Source: an uncultured Dialister sp. (lineage in GTDB: Bacteria > Bacillota > Negativicutes > Veillonellales > Dialisteraceae). From it: a stretch of 14,285 nt of DNA. Shown one piece after another: positions 1-7,419 of the stretch. Positions within the stretch are counted from its first letter, which is position 1. Each line of letters begins with the position of its first letter. The stretch lies in the NCBI RefSeq assembly GCF_900538805.1, contig NZ_UPZP01000055.1, positions 1 to 14,285 of the forward strand. The letters run 5' to 3'. A program made the position numbers and the translations under genes. Below the pieces are notes generated by a model, which searched no databases, was not told the origin of the DNA, and saw only the letters and a program-made list of their open reading frames with translations.

Positions 1-200
1 TTCGCGTCGACTGATTCCTTGCATTGAATAAAAATACAAGAATGAAATCCGATAACGATTTAATCAGCGCTTCCCTAACGGGCGATGAGTTTTGTGTTAC
101 CGCCTTTGACAGAAACCGATGTCTGAAAATCTGACGTCTTTAGTATCCTTCAAAAATCCGGTCCTGCGGCAAGCGGAAAGCGGATAGCAGAATTTACTAT
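1..200. other. Intergenic region with no recognisable gene
   Basis: This stretch lies downstream of kdsA and to the left of the octamer array. I see no open frame with a ribosome binding site, no T-tailed hairpin and no convincing promoter on either strand. Because no rho-independent terminator is visible after kdsA, the operon may continue into a gene left of the window, or it may stop by another mechanism. Confidence 0.5.
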
Positions 201-320
201 CACACTGCCTCACCAGTACACCAGTACACTAGCACACTAGTACACCAGCACACTAGTACACCATCTCACTAGCTCACTAGCTCACTAGCTCACTAGTACA
301 CCAGCTCACCAGCTCACTAA
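201..320. repeat. Period-8 repeat array (NNCACYAG) at the 3' end of kdsA
   Basis: About fifteen consecutive 8-bp units can be laid out without gaps. They include ctcaccag, tacaccag, tacactag, cacactag, four perfect copies of ctcactag (265-296), and further tacaccag and ctcaccag copies up to 320. The invariant core is CAC(T/C)AG and the first two bases vary. The kdsA stop codon (317-319, TAG on the minus strand) lies inside the last unit. A period of 8 is not a multiple of 3 and CTAG is its own complement, so the array puts stop codons into all six frames within about 24 bp. The same unit recurs behind msbA at 4432-4504. Its function is unknown. Confidence 0.9.
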
Positions 321-1156
321 GCTCCCAGTCCCTTTTCCTTATCCTTTTTTACCACCTGGTTGATGGCGATGAGGTCTTTCAAGAGGTCCTCCAGGGAGGA
401 GAGGTAAAGCATGTTGGTGGAATCGGAGAGGCCTTCCGGCGGATTGTCGTGGACTTCCATGAAGAAGCCGTCTACGCCGGAAGCTGCTGCGGCCCTTGCC
501 AGGTAGGGGATGAATTCCCGCTGGCCGCCGGTGGTATTTCCCATGCCGCCGGGAAGCTGCACGCTGTGGGTGGCATCAAAAATGACGGGGTAGCCGAACT
601 GACGCATAATGGGGAAGGAACGCATATCTACCACCAGGTTGTGGTAGCCGAAGGATACCCCTCTTTCCGTGACTGCCAGGTTCGGGTTATGGGCCTCTTC
701 CATTTTTTCAATGACATTTTTCATATCTTCCGGTGCCATGAACTGGCCCTTCTTCACGTTCACCGGCTTGCCTGTCATGGCAGCGCCGTAAACCAGATCG
801 GTCTGGCGGCAGAGGAATGCAGGAATCTGCAGCATATCCAGCACCCTGGACGCCGGAGCGAGCTGTGTCACATCATGGACATCGGAAAGAACCGGTACCT
901 GCAGTTCCTTCTTAATGTCCGCCAGGATTTCCAGACCCTTTTCCAGACCCGGACCGCGGAAAGAATGATAGGAGGAACGGTTGGCCTTATCGTAGGAGGC
1001 TTTGAAAATGTACTGCACCCCCAGCCGTTCACAGATTTTCTTGATTTCCCGGCCGATCATCAGGGTACGGTCATAGCCTTCAATAACGCAGGGGCCGGCG
1101 ATGAGGAAGAGCTTTTCCCCATCCAGTGTCAGATTTCCTACATGAATTGTTTTCAT
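317..1156 (-). CDS. kdsA: 3-deoxy-8-phosphooctulonate synthase (KdsA), metal-dependent type
   Basis: This cytoplasmic enzyme condenses phosphoenolpyruvate with arabinose 5-phosphate to Kdo 8-phosphate, the first committed step of Kdo synthesis. The 279-aa protein has the family's usual length. Visible motifs are AGPCVIEG (residues 20-27), FKASYDKANRSS (about 51-62), RGPGLEKGL, LSDVHD, PAFLCRQTDL, VNVKKGQF, DATHSVQ and FMEVHDNP. Cys23 sits where metal-dependent KdsA enzymes carry their metal-binding Cys and metal-independent ones such as E. coli carry Asn. The His of DATHS, the Glu of FMEVH and an Asp in LSDSTN would complete that site. The ATG overlaps the kdsB stop codon as ATGA, and AAAGGA (1164-1169) lies 7 nt upstream. 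It is the last visible gene of the operon, and its TAG stop is inside the octamer array. Confidence 0.97.
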   Translation of the reverse strand: MKTIHVGNLTLDGEKLFLIAGPCVIEGYDRTLMIGREIKKICERLGVQYIFKASYDKANRSSYHSFRGPGLEKGLEILADIKKELQVPVLSDVHDVTQLAPASRVLDMLQIPAFLCRQTDLVYGAAMTGKPVNVKKGQFMAPEDMKNVIEKMEEAHNPNLAVTERGVSFGYHNLVVDMRSFPIMRQFGYPVIFDATHSVQLPGGMGNTTGGQREFIPYLARAAAASGVDGFFMEVHDNPPEGLSDSTNMLYLSSLEDLLKDLIAINQVVKKDKEKGLGA

Positions 1157-1884
1157 AAGTGGTTCCTTTCAAAATACTCATTGGCTTTCTTCAAATCCGC
1201 TTCCGTATCGATACCGATGTCTTCGGTTTTTACAGAAATGACACCGATTTTATAGCCCATTTCCAGGGCCCGGAGCTGTTCCAGGGATTCCGTCTTTTCC
1301 AGCGGCGTCTGTTCCATTTTGGCATAGGCCAGAAGGAAATCCCGGCGATAGGCGTAGATGCCCACATGCTTCAACGGCGGTTCTGCAAAGTCATGACGGG
1401 GATAGGGGATGAGGGAGCGGGAGAAATAAAGGGCTTCGCCCTTCCTGCTGACCACCACTTTCACGGCGGAGGGGTCATCATATTCTTCCTTATGGAGCGG
1501 TGTGGCCACGGTGGCCATATCCAGGTCTTCATGGTCCATGAGATCCTTTGCCAACCGGTCAATGACATCGGGATCGATGAGTGGTTCATCGCCCTGTACA
1601 TTCACAATAATATCATACTCCGGAAATTTCGCCGCCACCTCTGCCAGCCGGTCCGTGCCGGTGGGATGATTGACGGACGTCATAACTACATGGCCGCCGA
1701 AGGATTTTACTTCTTTTTCAATATCCCCATGGTCTGTAGCCACAATCACCGTATCCGGCACTTTGGCCAGAAGGGCTCTTTCATAGACCCTGTGCACCAG
1801 TGTTTCGCCTGCAATCATACGAAGAGGCTTGCCCGGAAGACGGGTAGAAGCATACCTTGATGGAATAATACATGCGACTTTCAT
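1153..1884 (-). CDS. kdsB: CMP-Kdo synthetase (3-deoxy-manno-octulosonate cytidylyltransferase)
   Basis: This enzyme activates Kdo with CTP to CMP-Kdo, the sugar donor used by WaaA, in the cytoplasm. The 243-aa product shows the nucleotide-binding signature IPSRYASTRLPGKPL (7-21), then VATD (48-51), HPTGTDRLAE (73-82), VNVQGDEP (94-101), YFSRSLIPYPR (153-163), HVGIYAYRRDFLL (173-185) and GIDT (224-227). All are hallmarks of the KdsB family, and the length is normal. I chose the inner ATG, whose first bases overlap the lpxK stop as ATGA, because GGGAGG (1892-1897) sits 7 nt upstream. An ATG five codons further out would place that box inside the coding region. The 3' end overlaps kdsA by 4 bp, so the two Kdo genes are probably translationally coupled. 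Confidence 0.97.
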   Translation of the reverse strand: MKVACIIPSRYASTRLPGKPLRMIAGETLVHRVYERALLAKVPDTVIVATDHGDIEKEVKSFGGHVVMTSVNHPTGTDRLAEVAAKFPEYDIIVNVQGDEPLIDPDVIDRLAKDLMDHEDLDMATVATPLHKEEYDDPSAVKVVVSRKGEALYFSRSLIPYPRHDFAEPPLKHVGIYAYRRDFLLAYAKMEQTPLEKTESLEQLRALEMGYKIGVISVKTEDIGIDTEADLKKANEYFERNHL

Positions 1885-2990
1885 TTCAAATCCTCCCATT
1901 GCTTCCTTACAGCAGCTTCCCCTTCGGAAAAGGCCATTTCGATTTCCAATACGTAAAAGGGAACTGCCGCTTTTTCTATTTCCTTCAGATTCATCATTTT
2001 GACTGCGTCCTTTTCCGTGGTCACAATCATGTCTGCGCTGTATTTCACAGCTTCCGATATGACATTCCGCAAATCCTCATCGCTGTAGTGATGATGGTCG
2101 TCGTAGGCCATTTCCCCGGTGAGGAAGAATCCTGCTTCTTTGGCAGTCCTGGCAAAGGCCGCGGGATTTCCTATGCCTGAAACCAGGTAGGCCCGCTTTC
2201 CCTTGATTTCCGAAAGGGGGCCTTCATGGTTTCTTTCTTTCCATTTCGCAAAAGACACCGCCCTGGAGGGGCTGTGAGAGGCACAGATAACCGGAATGTT
2301 CGGCGCCAGTTTTTCCAGCCGGTTCCTGATTTCCAGAACCCTTTTCTCCTCCACCTGGTCACTCTTGGTAAGGATGAACAGGCTGGCCCGTTTCAGGGCA
2401 TCCGGCCTCTCCCGAAGAAGCCCCCGGGGAAGGGCATGTTCATAGCCGAAGGGATTGGTGCAGTCAAGGAGCACCAGATCCCTGTCCCTTTTCATTTTCC
2501 AGTACTGGAAACCGTCATCCATAAGAAGGATATCCGCCTTGAGCTCTTTGGCTGCTGCTGCCGATTTCATGCGGTCCTTTCCCACCAGCACCGGCACATG
2601 GGGCAGCTTCAGGGCCATCATGTAGGGCTCATCTCCTGCGGCGCTTTGGGAAACAAGGATGCTCTTCCCATCGGAAACAACGCCTCCCTCCTTTTCCAGA
2701 CCGCTTCGGTAGCCCCGGCTGATAATGGCAGGATGGAAGCCATCCTTTTCCAGCATGTCCGCCAGCTTTATGATGCAGGGGGTCTTTCCTGTGCCGCCGG
2801 CGCTGATATTTCCCACAGAAATCACCGGAATGCCGCAGCCCTCCGCCTTACTTTCTTCTTTTTTCCGGCGTTTTTCCACCTGGGAGAGATAAACCTTTTC
2901 CAGCCTTTCCAGAAGAGAGAGCATGAGCCGTCCCTTCAGGTCCGGAGAAGGATTCTTCATGAGGCCGGTGACGTAATTTTCAAGACTCAT
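1881..2990 (-). CDS. lpxK: Tetraacyldisaccharide 4'-kinase (LpxK)
   Basis: LpxK uses ATP to phosphorylate the 4' position of the lipid A disaccharide at the inner face of the cytoplasmic membrane, giving lipid IVA. The 369-aa protein has a basic, helical N-terminal region (about 1-50). A P-loop GNISAGGTGKT follows at 60-70, then SRGYRS (91-96), GDEP (119-122), DDGFQ (158-162), ILTKSD (206-211), a His-rich DDHHHYSDEDL (297-307) and TTEKDAVK (324-331). P-loop, DDGFQ and the DHH motif together are typical of LpxK. It is somewhat longer than the E. coli enzyme, mainly at the N-terminus. The ATG lies inside the end of waaA (11-bp overlap) with AGGGA (2996-3000) 5 nt upstream, and the stop overlaps the kdsB start. 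Confidence 0.96.
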   Translation of the reverse strand: MSLENYVTGLMKNPSPDLKGRLMLSLLERLEKVYLSQVEKRRKKEESKAEGCGIPVISVGNISAGGTGKTPCIIKLADMLEKDGFHPAIISRGYRSGLEKEGGVVSDGKSILVSQSAAGDEPYMMALKLPHVPVLVGKDRMKSAAAAKELKADILLMDDGFQYWKMKRDRDLVLLDCTNPFGYEHALPRGLLRERPDALKRASLFILTKSDQVEEKRVLEIRNRLEKLAPNIPVICASHSPSRAVSFAKWKERNHEGPLSEIKGKRAYLVSGIGNPAAFARTAKEAGFFLTGEMAYDDHHHYSDEDLRNVISEAVKYSADMIVTTEKDAVKMMNLKEIEKAAVPFYVLEIEMAFSEGEAAVRKQWEDLK

Positions 2991-4308
2991 GCTTTTCCCT
3001 CAGCTTGATACCGTATTCCTTCACCAGTTCTTCAAAGGAAGCGATATTTCTTTCCGTGGCGCCCTGGTTTTCATGGACCACTTCCAGCGCCGCTTCTCCC
3101 ATTTTCTTCATTTTATCCGGATTGCCCAGAAGGTCCATCAGCGTCTTTTCAAAGGAATTCTCATCGGGCGTCATAATGCATACGCCCCGTTCGGAAAGAA
3201 GTTCGAAGATTTCCTGGAAATTGAACATATAGGGTCCCACAAGCACCGGTTTCCCGTGGGCTGCGGGTTCCAGGATATTATGGCCTCCTACCTTCACGAA
3301 GCTGCCGCCTACAAATACCACATCCGCCAGACTGTAGAGACGTCCCAGTTCGCCGATGGTATCCAGGATGACAATCTGTGCACCTTTGCCATCGTCCTCT
3401 TCTGTTCCCATTTTGGAGCGGCGAAGTACCGTGTAGCCCTGGTGCTTAATCATAAACCGCACCGAAGCGGCCCTGGTAATTTCGCGCACCGCCAAAAGGA
3501 GCCTTGCATCCGGATATTTTTCCAGAATCTTTCCAAAGGTGCGAACCACGATTTCCTCTTCCCCGCCGTGGGTGGAGCCGGCCACAATGATGGGCCCCTT
3601 CCCTTCAAAGCGGAATTCCTTCCTGAGCCTGGCTCTCTCTTCCTCCGACACCTCCGCATAGGTCTGGTCGTACTTCGTATTTCCTGTAATGACCACCCTT
3701 TCCGGAATGGCGCCCATGGAAATGATACGCTCCCTGTCGATTTTTGACTGCATGCAGAATTTGCGAATTTGGAAAAGCATGCGGGTGGTGAACCGCTTGA
3801 TGAGGGAATAGCGGCGCATGGAGCGGCCGCTGATTCTGCCGTTCATCATCATCACCGGTATCTTTTTCCGCCAGGCCAGGCGGAGGAAATTGGGCCACAG
3901 CTCCGTTTCGATGAGGATGATGGCCTTGGGGTTCACGATATTTACAATCCGTTCCGTAATGACAGGCAGGTCAAAGGGGAAGAAAATATGGCCGTCCGCT
4001 TCCGGAATGATGCGCTGTGCCATGCGGTGGCCTGTGGCGGTAACCACGGACACCACCACCATTTCATCGGGATATTTCTTCTTCAATTCACGCACAATAG
4101 GACTGGCCGCCACCACTTCCCCAACGGAAGCGGCATGGACCCAGATGGCATTGTGGTCTGCAATCTGCAGCAGCGTAGGCGTAGGCATGATGCCGGCACT
4201 CTGCTTCAGTCTGTCATAAAAGCCTTCTTCAAATACCAAACGGTAAATCAGAAGGGGAATCTGGAGAATCCAGTAAGCCACCAGGCAGATGTTATAAAAC
4301 CAATACAA
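2980..4308 (-). CDS. waaA: Kdo transferase (WaaA/KdtA), TTG start
   Basis: WaaA transfers Kdo from CMP-Kdo to lipid IVA at the inner membrane. From the TTG start the product is 442 aa. Residues 1-25 form a hydrophobic membrane anchor, followed by the acceptor domain with WVHAASVGEV (56-65; Glu64 aligns with the family's catalytic Glu), VTATG, FPFDLP and ETELWPN. The donor domain has GNTKYD, GSTHGGEEE and the highly conserved GGSFVKVGGHNILEPAAHG. I prefer TTG at 4306-4308 because AAAGGAG (4317-4323) lies 8 nt upstream and the protein then begins directly with the anchor, as in homologues. An upstream GTG at 4411-4413 would add 35 residues encoded mostly by a simple heptamer repeat and has no ribosome binding site. 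How many Kdo units it adds cannot be told from sequence. Confidence 0.95.
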   Translation of the reverse strand: MYWFYNICLVAYWILQIPLLIYRLVFEEGFYDRLKQSAGIMPTPTLLQIADHNAIWVHAASVGEVVAASPIVRELKKKYPDEMVVVSVVTATGHRMAQRIIPEADGHIFFPFDLPVITERIVNIVNPKAIILIETELWPNFLRLAWRKKIPVMMMNGRISGRSMRRYSLIKRFTTRMLFQIRKFCMQSKIDRERIISMGAIPERVVITGNTKYDQTYAEVSEEERARLRKEFRFEGKGPIIVAGSTHGGEEEIVVRTFGKILEKYPDARLLLAVREITRAASVRFMIKHQGYTVLRRSKMGTEEDDGKGAQIVILDTIGELGRLYSLADVVFVGGSFVKVGGHNILEPAAHGKPVLVGPYMFNFQEIFELLSERGVCIMTPDENSFEKTLMDLLGNPDKMKKMGEAALEVVHENQGATERNIASFEELVKEYGIKLREKHES

Positions 4309-4316
4309 TGGGATAT

Positions 4317-4323
4317 CTCCTTT
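4317..4323 (-). promoter_or_regulatory. waaA ribosome binding site fixing a TTG start
   Basis: On the minus strand AAAGGAG is followed by 8 nt and then TTG TAT TGG TTT. No ATG or GTG lies at a suitable distance, so this box decides the start of waaA. Confidence 0.85.
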
Positions 4324-4344
4324 GTGAAACAAATGGGGAGGGAA

Positions 4345-4379
4345 GAGATTTGAGATTTGAGATTTGAGGTTTGAGGTTT
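4345..4379. repeat. Heptamer tandem repeat upstream of waaA
   Basis: There are five head-to-tail 7-bp units: three gagattt followed by two gaggttt, read on the plus strand (TCAAAYC on the minus strand). The array lies 37-71 nt upstream of the waaA start, in the untranslated gap between msbA and waaA. Seven is not a multiple of three, so a change in copy number would shift any frame read through it and would alter spacing in the leader. Confidence 0.9.
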
Positions 4380-4387
4380 GAGGGGGC

Positions 4388-4436
4388 GTTTCTTGTTTCT
4401 CATTCACCGACACAATGGCTCAAAGAAACCAGAAAC
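4388..4436. other. Intercistronic imperfect hairpin between msbA and waaA
   Basis: The arms gtttcttgtttct (4388-4400) and agaaaccagaaac (4424-4436) are complementary except at one position and enclose a 23-nt loop. No T-run follows on the minus strand, so it does not look like an intrinsic terminator. It could act as an mRNA processing or stability element within the operon, which is inference. Confidence 0.5.
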
Positions 4437-4504
4437 TAGTCCACTAGTCCACTAGCTCACTAGTCCACTAATCCACCAGCCCACTAATCCCCCCAGCCCG
4501 CTAA
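4432..4504. repeat. Period-8 repeat array (NNCACTAR) behind msbA
   Basis: Units from the right edge of the hairpin are tccactag (twice), ctcactag, tccactaa, tccaccag, cccactaa, one 9-bp degenerate unit (4488-4496) and cccgctaa. The repeat ends one base before the msbA stop codon (4506-4508). The core and period are the same as in the array at 201-320, and in both cases the repeat abuts the 3' end of an operon gene. This copy is shorter and more degenerate. Confidence 0.85.
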
Positions 4505-4505
4505 G

Positions 4506-6290
4506 CTATCCTTCCTTTTCCTCGTCCTCCGCCGCTTCTTCAGCTTCTGTCACTTTGGCGCTCATGGTGTAGAGGTCGTAATAGAGGCCGCCTTTAGCCA
4601 TGAGTTCATCATGGGTGCCCCGTTCGGCAATGACGCCGTCGTTCAGTACAAGAATCTGGTCTGCATTCTTAATGGTGGACAGGCGGTGGGCGATGACGAA
4701 GGACGTACGGCCTACCATGAGCTTGTCCAGCGCATCCTGTACCACCTTTTCGCTTTCCGTATCCAGGGCAGAGGTGGCCTCGTCAAGGATGAGGATTTTC
4801 GGGTTCTTCAGGATGGCCCGGGCAATGGCGATACGCTGGCGCTGGCCTCCGGAAAGAATCAGTCCCCGGTCCCCCACCTTCGTATCAATGCCATCAGGCA
4901 GTTCCCTGATGAATTTTTCCGCATTGGCGGAACGGATGGCAGCCCACACCTCTTCGTCGGTGGCATCCAGGCGGCCGTAGAGCACATTGTCCTTAATGGA
5001 TGTATTAAAGAGGAGTGTATCCTGGGGCACCAGACCGATCTGGTCGCGAAGGGAGCCCAGCTCCGCCTTCCGAATATCCATGCCGTCGATATCGATTTCA
5101 CCGCCGGTGATTTCATAGAACCGGGGGAGCAGGTTGGCTATGGTGGATTTACCGGCACCGGAGGGCCCTACGATGGCAATGGTTTCACCGGGATTGGCTT
5201 TGAAATTGAGATCCGTCAAGACCGGATGCCCTTCTTCGTAGGCAAACTGTACATGCTTTGCCTCCACCAGACCATTCTTCACCACCAGCGGCTTTTCTTC
5301 TTCATGGTTCTGGTCCTCTTCTTTTTCGTCAAGAATAGCAAAAACCCGGTCCGCTGCCGCCAGGGACTTCTGGATATTGCCGTAGCTGTCGGCAATACGC
5401 TTGATGGGGTTTGCCAGGTTGATGGCATAAATGAGGAAAGCGATGAGTTCGCCGGCGGTCATAATGCCGTCGATAACCGATACACCGCCGTACCAGATAA
5501 TGACCGTAATGGCCAGAGCCGCCAGAAATTCCACCACCGGCGTGAGCTGGCTCTGCTGGCGGATAGACCGCACCGTGGCCTTGAAATTGTTCTGGTTTAC
5601 CTGCCGGAACCGTTTGGTTTCATAATCACAGCGGTTGAAGCTTCGAATGATGCGGACACCGGAAATGGTTTCCTGCAGCATGGCCGTCACGTCGGCCAGC
5701 CTTTCCTGCACGCTCCGGCCGGAGGAATGGAGCTTCCTGCCGAAGAACTTGATGGTCACCGACACCAGGGGCACAATGACCAGGCAGAGAATGGTGAGCT
5801 TCCACTGGAGATAAATCATGGCGGCAAAGGAGCCGATGAAAATGGCCCCTTCCTGCACCAGCATGATGAAATCGGTGGTCATGGCAGTCTGCAGGGCACC
5901 GATGTCGTTGGTGAGATTACTCATGATTTCGCCGGTGCGCCTTTTATCAAAGTAAGCAATAGGCAGCTTCTGCAGATGCTCGTAAAGTTTGTTTCTCAAA
6001 TCCCGAATCACCGACTGCCCGATGTACCCCATGAGATAGCGGTGGGCAAAGGTGGTGGAACCGCGGATAAAGAACACCACAATAATGGAAATAATAATCA
6101 GATAAAGCATGGTGAGGTCTTTATCTTCCAAGACCTTATCAATGACGTCCTTGATAATCCAGGGAACGTAAAGGTTGGATGCCGATACCGCCACCATACA
6201 GATGATGGAAATAATCAGCAGCTTGATATAGGGCTTCAGAAATTTGAGAAGCCTTTTATAACTGTTTAATTTGCTTCGTTTATTTGCCAT
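4506..6290 (-). CDS. msbA: Lipid A export ABC transporter, ATP-binding/permease (MsbA)
   Basis: MsbA is a homodimeric half-transporter that flips core lipid A from the inner to the outer leaflet of the cytoplasmic membrane using ATP. The 594-aa protein has six predicted membrane segments in the first half (roughly 21-40, 62-78, 140-160, 163-182, 252-270, 280-297). The nucleotide-binding domain follows: Walker A GPSGAGKST (375-383), Q-loop at PQDT (422-425), signature LSGGQ (479-483), Walker B ILILDE (499-504) and switch His535. The tail is acidic. By fold alone it could be another exporter of the family, but the location between lpxB and waaA makes the lipid A role very likely. The ATG overlaps the end of lpxB by 11 bp, with AGGAG (6297-6301) 6 nt upstream. 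Confidence 0.93.
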   Translation of the reverse strand: MANKRSKLNSYKRLLKFLKPYIKLLIISIICMVAVSASNLYVPWIIKDVIDKVLEDKDLTMLYLIIISIIVVFFIRGSTTFAHRYLMGYIGQSVIRDLRNKLYEHLQKLPIAYFDKRRTGEIMSNLTNDIGALQTAMTTDFIMLVQEGAIFIGSFAAMIYLQWKLTILCLVIVPLVSVTIKFFGRKLHSSGRSVQERLADVTAMLQETISGVRIIRSFNRCDYETKRFRQVNQNNFKATVRSIRQQSQLTPVVEFLAALAITVIIWYGGVSVIDGIMTAGELIAFLIYAINLANPIKRIADSYGNIQKSLAAADRVFAILDEKEEDQNHEEEKPLVVKNGLVEAKHVQFAYEEGHPVLTDLNFKANPGETIAIVGPSGAGKSTIANLLPRFYEITGGEIDIDGMDIRKAELGSLRDQIGLVPQDTLLFNTSIKDNVLYGRLDATDEEVWAAIRSANAEKFIRELPDGIDTKVGDRGLILSGGQRQRIAIARAILKNPKILILDEATSALDTESEKVVQDALDKLMVGRTSFVIAHRLSTIKNADQILVLNDGVIAERGTHDELMAKGGLYYDLYTMSAKVTEAEEAAEDEEKEG

Positions 6291-7419
6291 GAACCGCTCC
6301 TGCAGTCTTTATAATAAGCTCGGCCACCCGATGGACAGCTCCGCCGGATCCCAGCGCTTTCCGCACTTCCCTGATTTCTTCCACATTCTTTTCCCTTTTC
6401 TTTTCGTCTTCCAGCCAGGGAAGGACGATGGATACAATGTTTTCCGCATTGGCCCGGTCCTGCAGAAGCTCCGGCGTCACCTCCCGGTTAAGGAGGAGAT
6501 TCGGAAGGCCCGCATATTTCACATGGACCAGAAGATTGGCCAGAAACCAGGTGAAGGGGGACAGTTTATACACCAGCACCGTGGGAAGCTCCATGAGCGC
6601 CGTTTCCAGGGTGGCAGTGCCGGAGGATGCCACGCAGGCGGTGCATATGTGCATGAGGTCGTACTGACGGCCTTCAGTAATTTCAATGGAAAGGGAAGTT
6701 TTCCCTATGATAGACAAAAGCATGTCTTTGGAAATGGTGGACGCCCGGGGAATGAAGAACTGACATTTTTCCTTTTCCGCAAGCTTTTCCGCCGCCTTCA
6801 GCATGATGGGAAGAAGGCCGGCCACCTCATTTTTCCGGCTGCCCGGCATGAGGAGGATTCGTTTTCTAGAGGAATCTCCGTGGAAATATGCCATAGCTTC
6901 ATCAAAGGACATGGAAGGCTTCACCGTATCTGCTAAAGGATGACCTACGAAGGTGACATGGGCCCCCGCCTTGCGGTAGGCCTCTGCTTCAAAGGGAAAT
7001 ATGGAGGCCACCTGCTCCACATCCCGCACAATATTCTTTGCCCTGCCCTTGTTCCAGGCCCAGATGGTGGGCGCAATGTAGTAAATCACCGGAATGCCCA
7101 GTTCCTTTGCCACATGGGCCAGCTTCATATTGAAGCCCGGATAATCTACGCACACCAGGACATCCGGTTTTTCTTCCACCATGGCTTTTCTCAGGAAGGC
7201 GCGGAGACGGAAGAAGAAGGGAATATGGCGGATCACCTCCACCACGCCGATGATGCCCAGATTTTCTATATCATATATAATACGGACACCGCTCTTCTTC
7301 ATGTCGGCGCCGCCCATGCCGAATATGTCCGCTTCCGGCATCATTCTTTTCAATTCCGCCGCCACAGCAGCGGCATGCATATCGCCGGAAGCCTCTCCGG
7401 CAGACATCATTATTTTCAT
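6280..7419 (-). CDS. lpxB: Lipid A disaccharide synthase (LpxB)
   Basis: LpxB is a peripheral membrane glycosyltransferase (family GT19). It joins UDP-2,3-diacylglucosamine with lipid X, the product of LpxI, to form the tetraacyl disaccharide that LpxK phosphorylates. The 379-aa protein has the normal length and carries AGEASGD (7-13), VDYPGFN (91-97), PTIWAW (117-122), FVGHP (157-161), PGSRKNE (192-198) and SSGTATLE (265-272), in the family order. The ATG overlaps the lpxI stop as ATGA, with AGGA (7426-7429) 6 nt upstream. The stop lies inside the first codons of msbA. Adjacency to lpxI places substrate producer and consumer next to each other. Confidence 0.97.
   Translation of the reverse strand: MKIMMSAGEASGDMHAAAVAAELKRMMPEADIFGMGGADMKKSGVRIIYDIENLGIIGVVEVIRHIPFFFRLRAFLRKAMVEEKPDVLVCVDYPGFNMKLAHVAKELGIPVIYYIAPTIWAWNKGRAKNIVRDVEQVASIFPFEAEAYRKAGAHVTFVGHPLADTVKPSMSFDEAMAYFHGDSSRKRILLMPGSRKNEVAGLLPIMLKAAEKLAEKEKCQFFIPRASTISKDMLLSIIGKTSLSIEITEGRQYDLMHICTACVASSGTATLETALMELPTVLVYKLSPFTWFLANLLVHVKYAGLPNLLLNREVTPELLQDRANAENIVSIVLPWLEDEKKREKNVEEIREVRKALGSGGAVHRVAELIIKTAGAVHGK

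Noticed and set aside
106..134. Promoter starting at TTGACA (106-111) on the plus strand
   Set aside because: No acceptable -10 hexamer occurs at 16-18 bp spacing and no gene follows in that direction.
201..320. CRISPR array
   Set aside because: The repeat is 8 bp with no spacers of 25-45 bp and no cas genes nearby; it is a simple tandem array.
4309..4413. 35-residue N-terminal extension of WaaA from a GTG
   Set aside because: It is encoded largely by the heptamer repeat, lacks a ribosome binding site and precedes the AAAGGAG-TTG start.
4611..6269. Long plus-strand open frame opposite msbA
   Set aside because: It is a shadow of the ABC transporter with no domain or translation signal.
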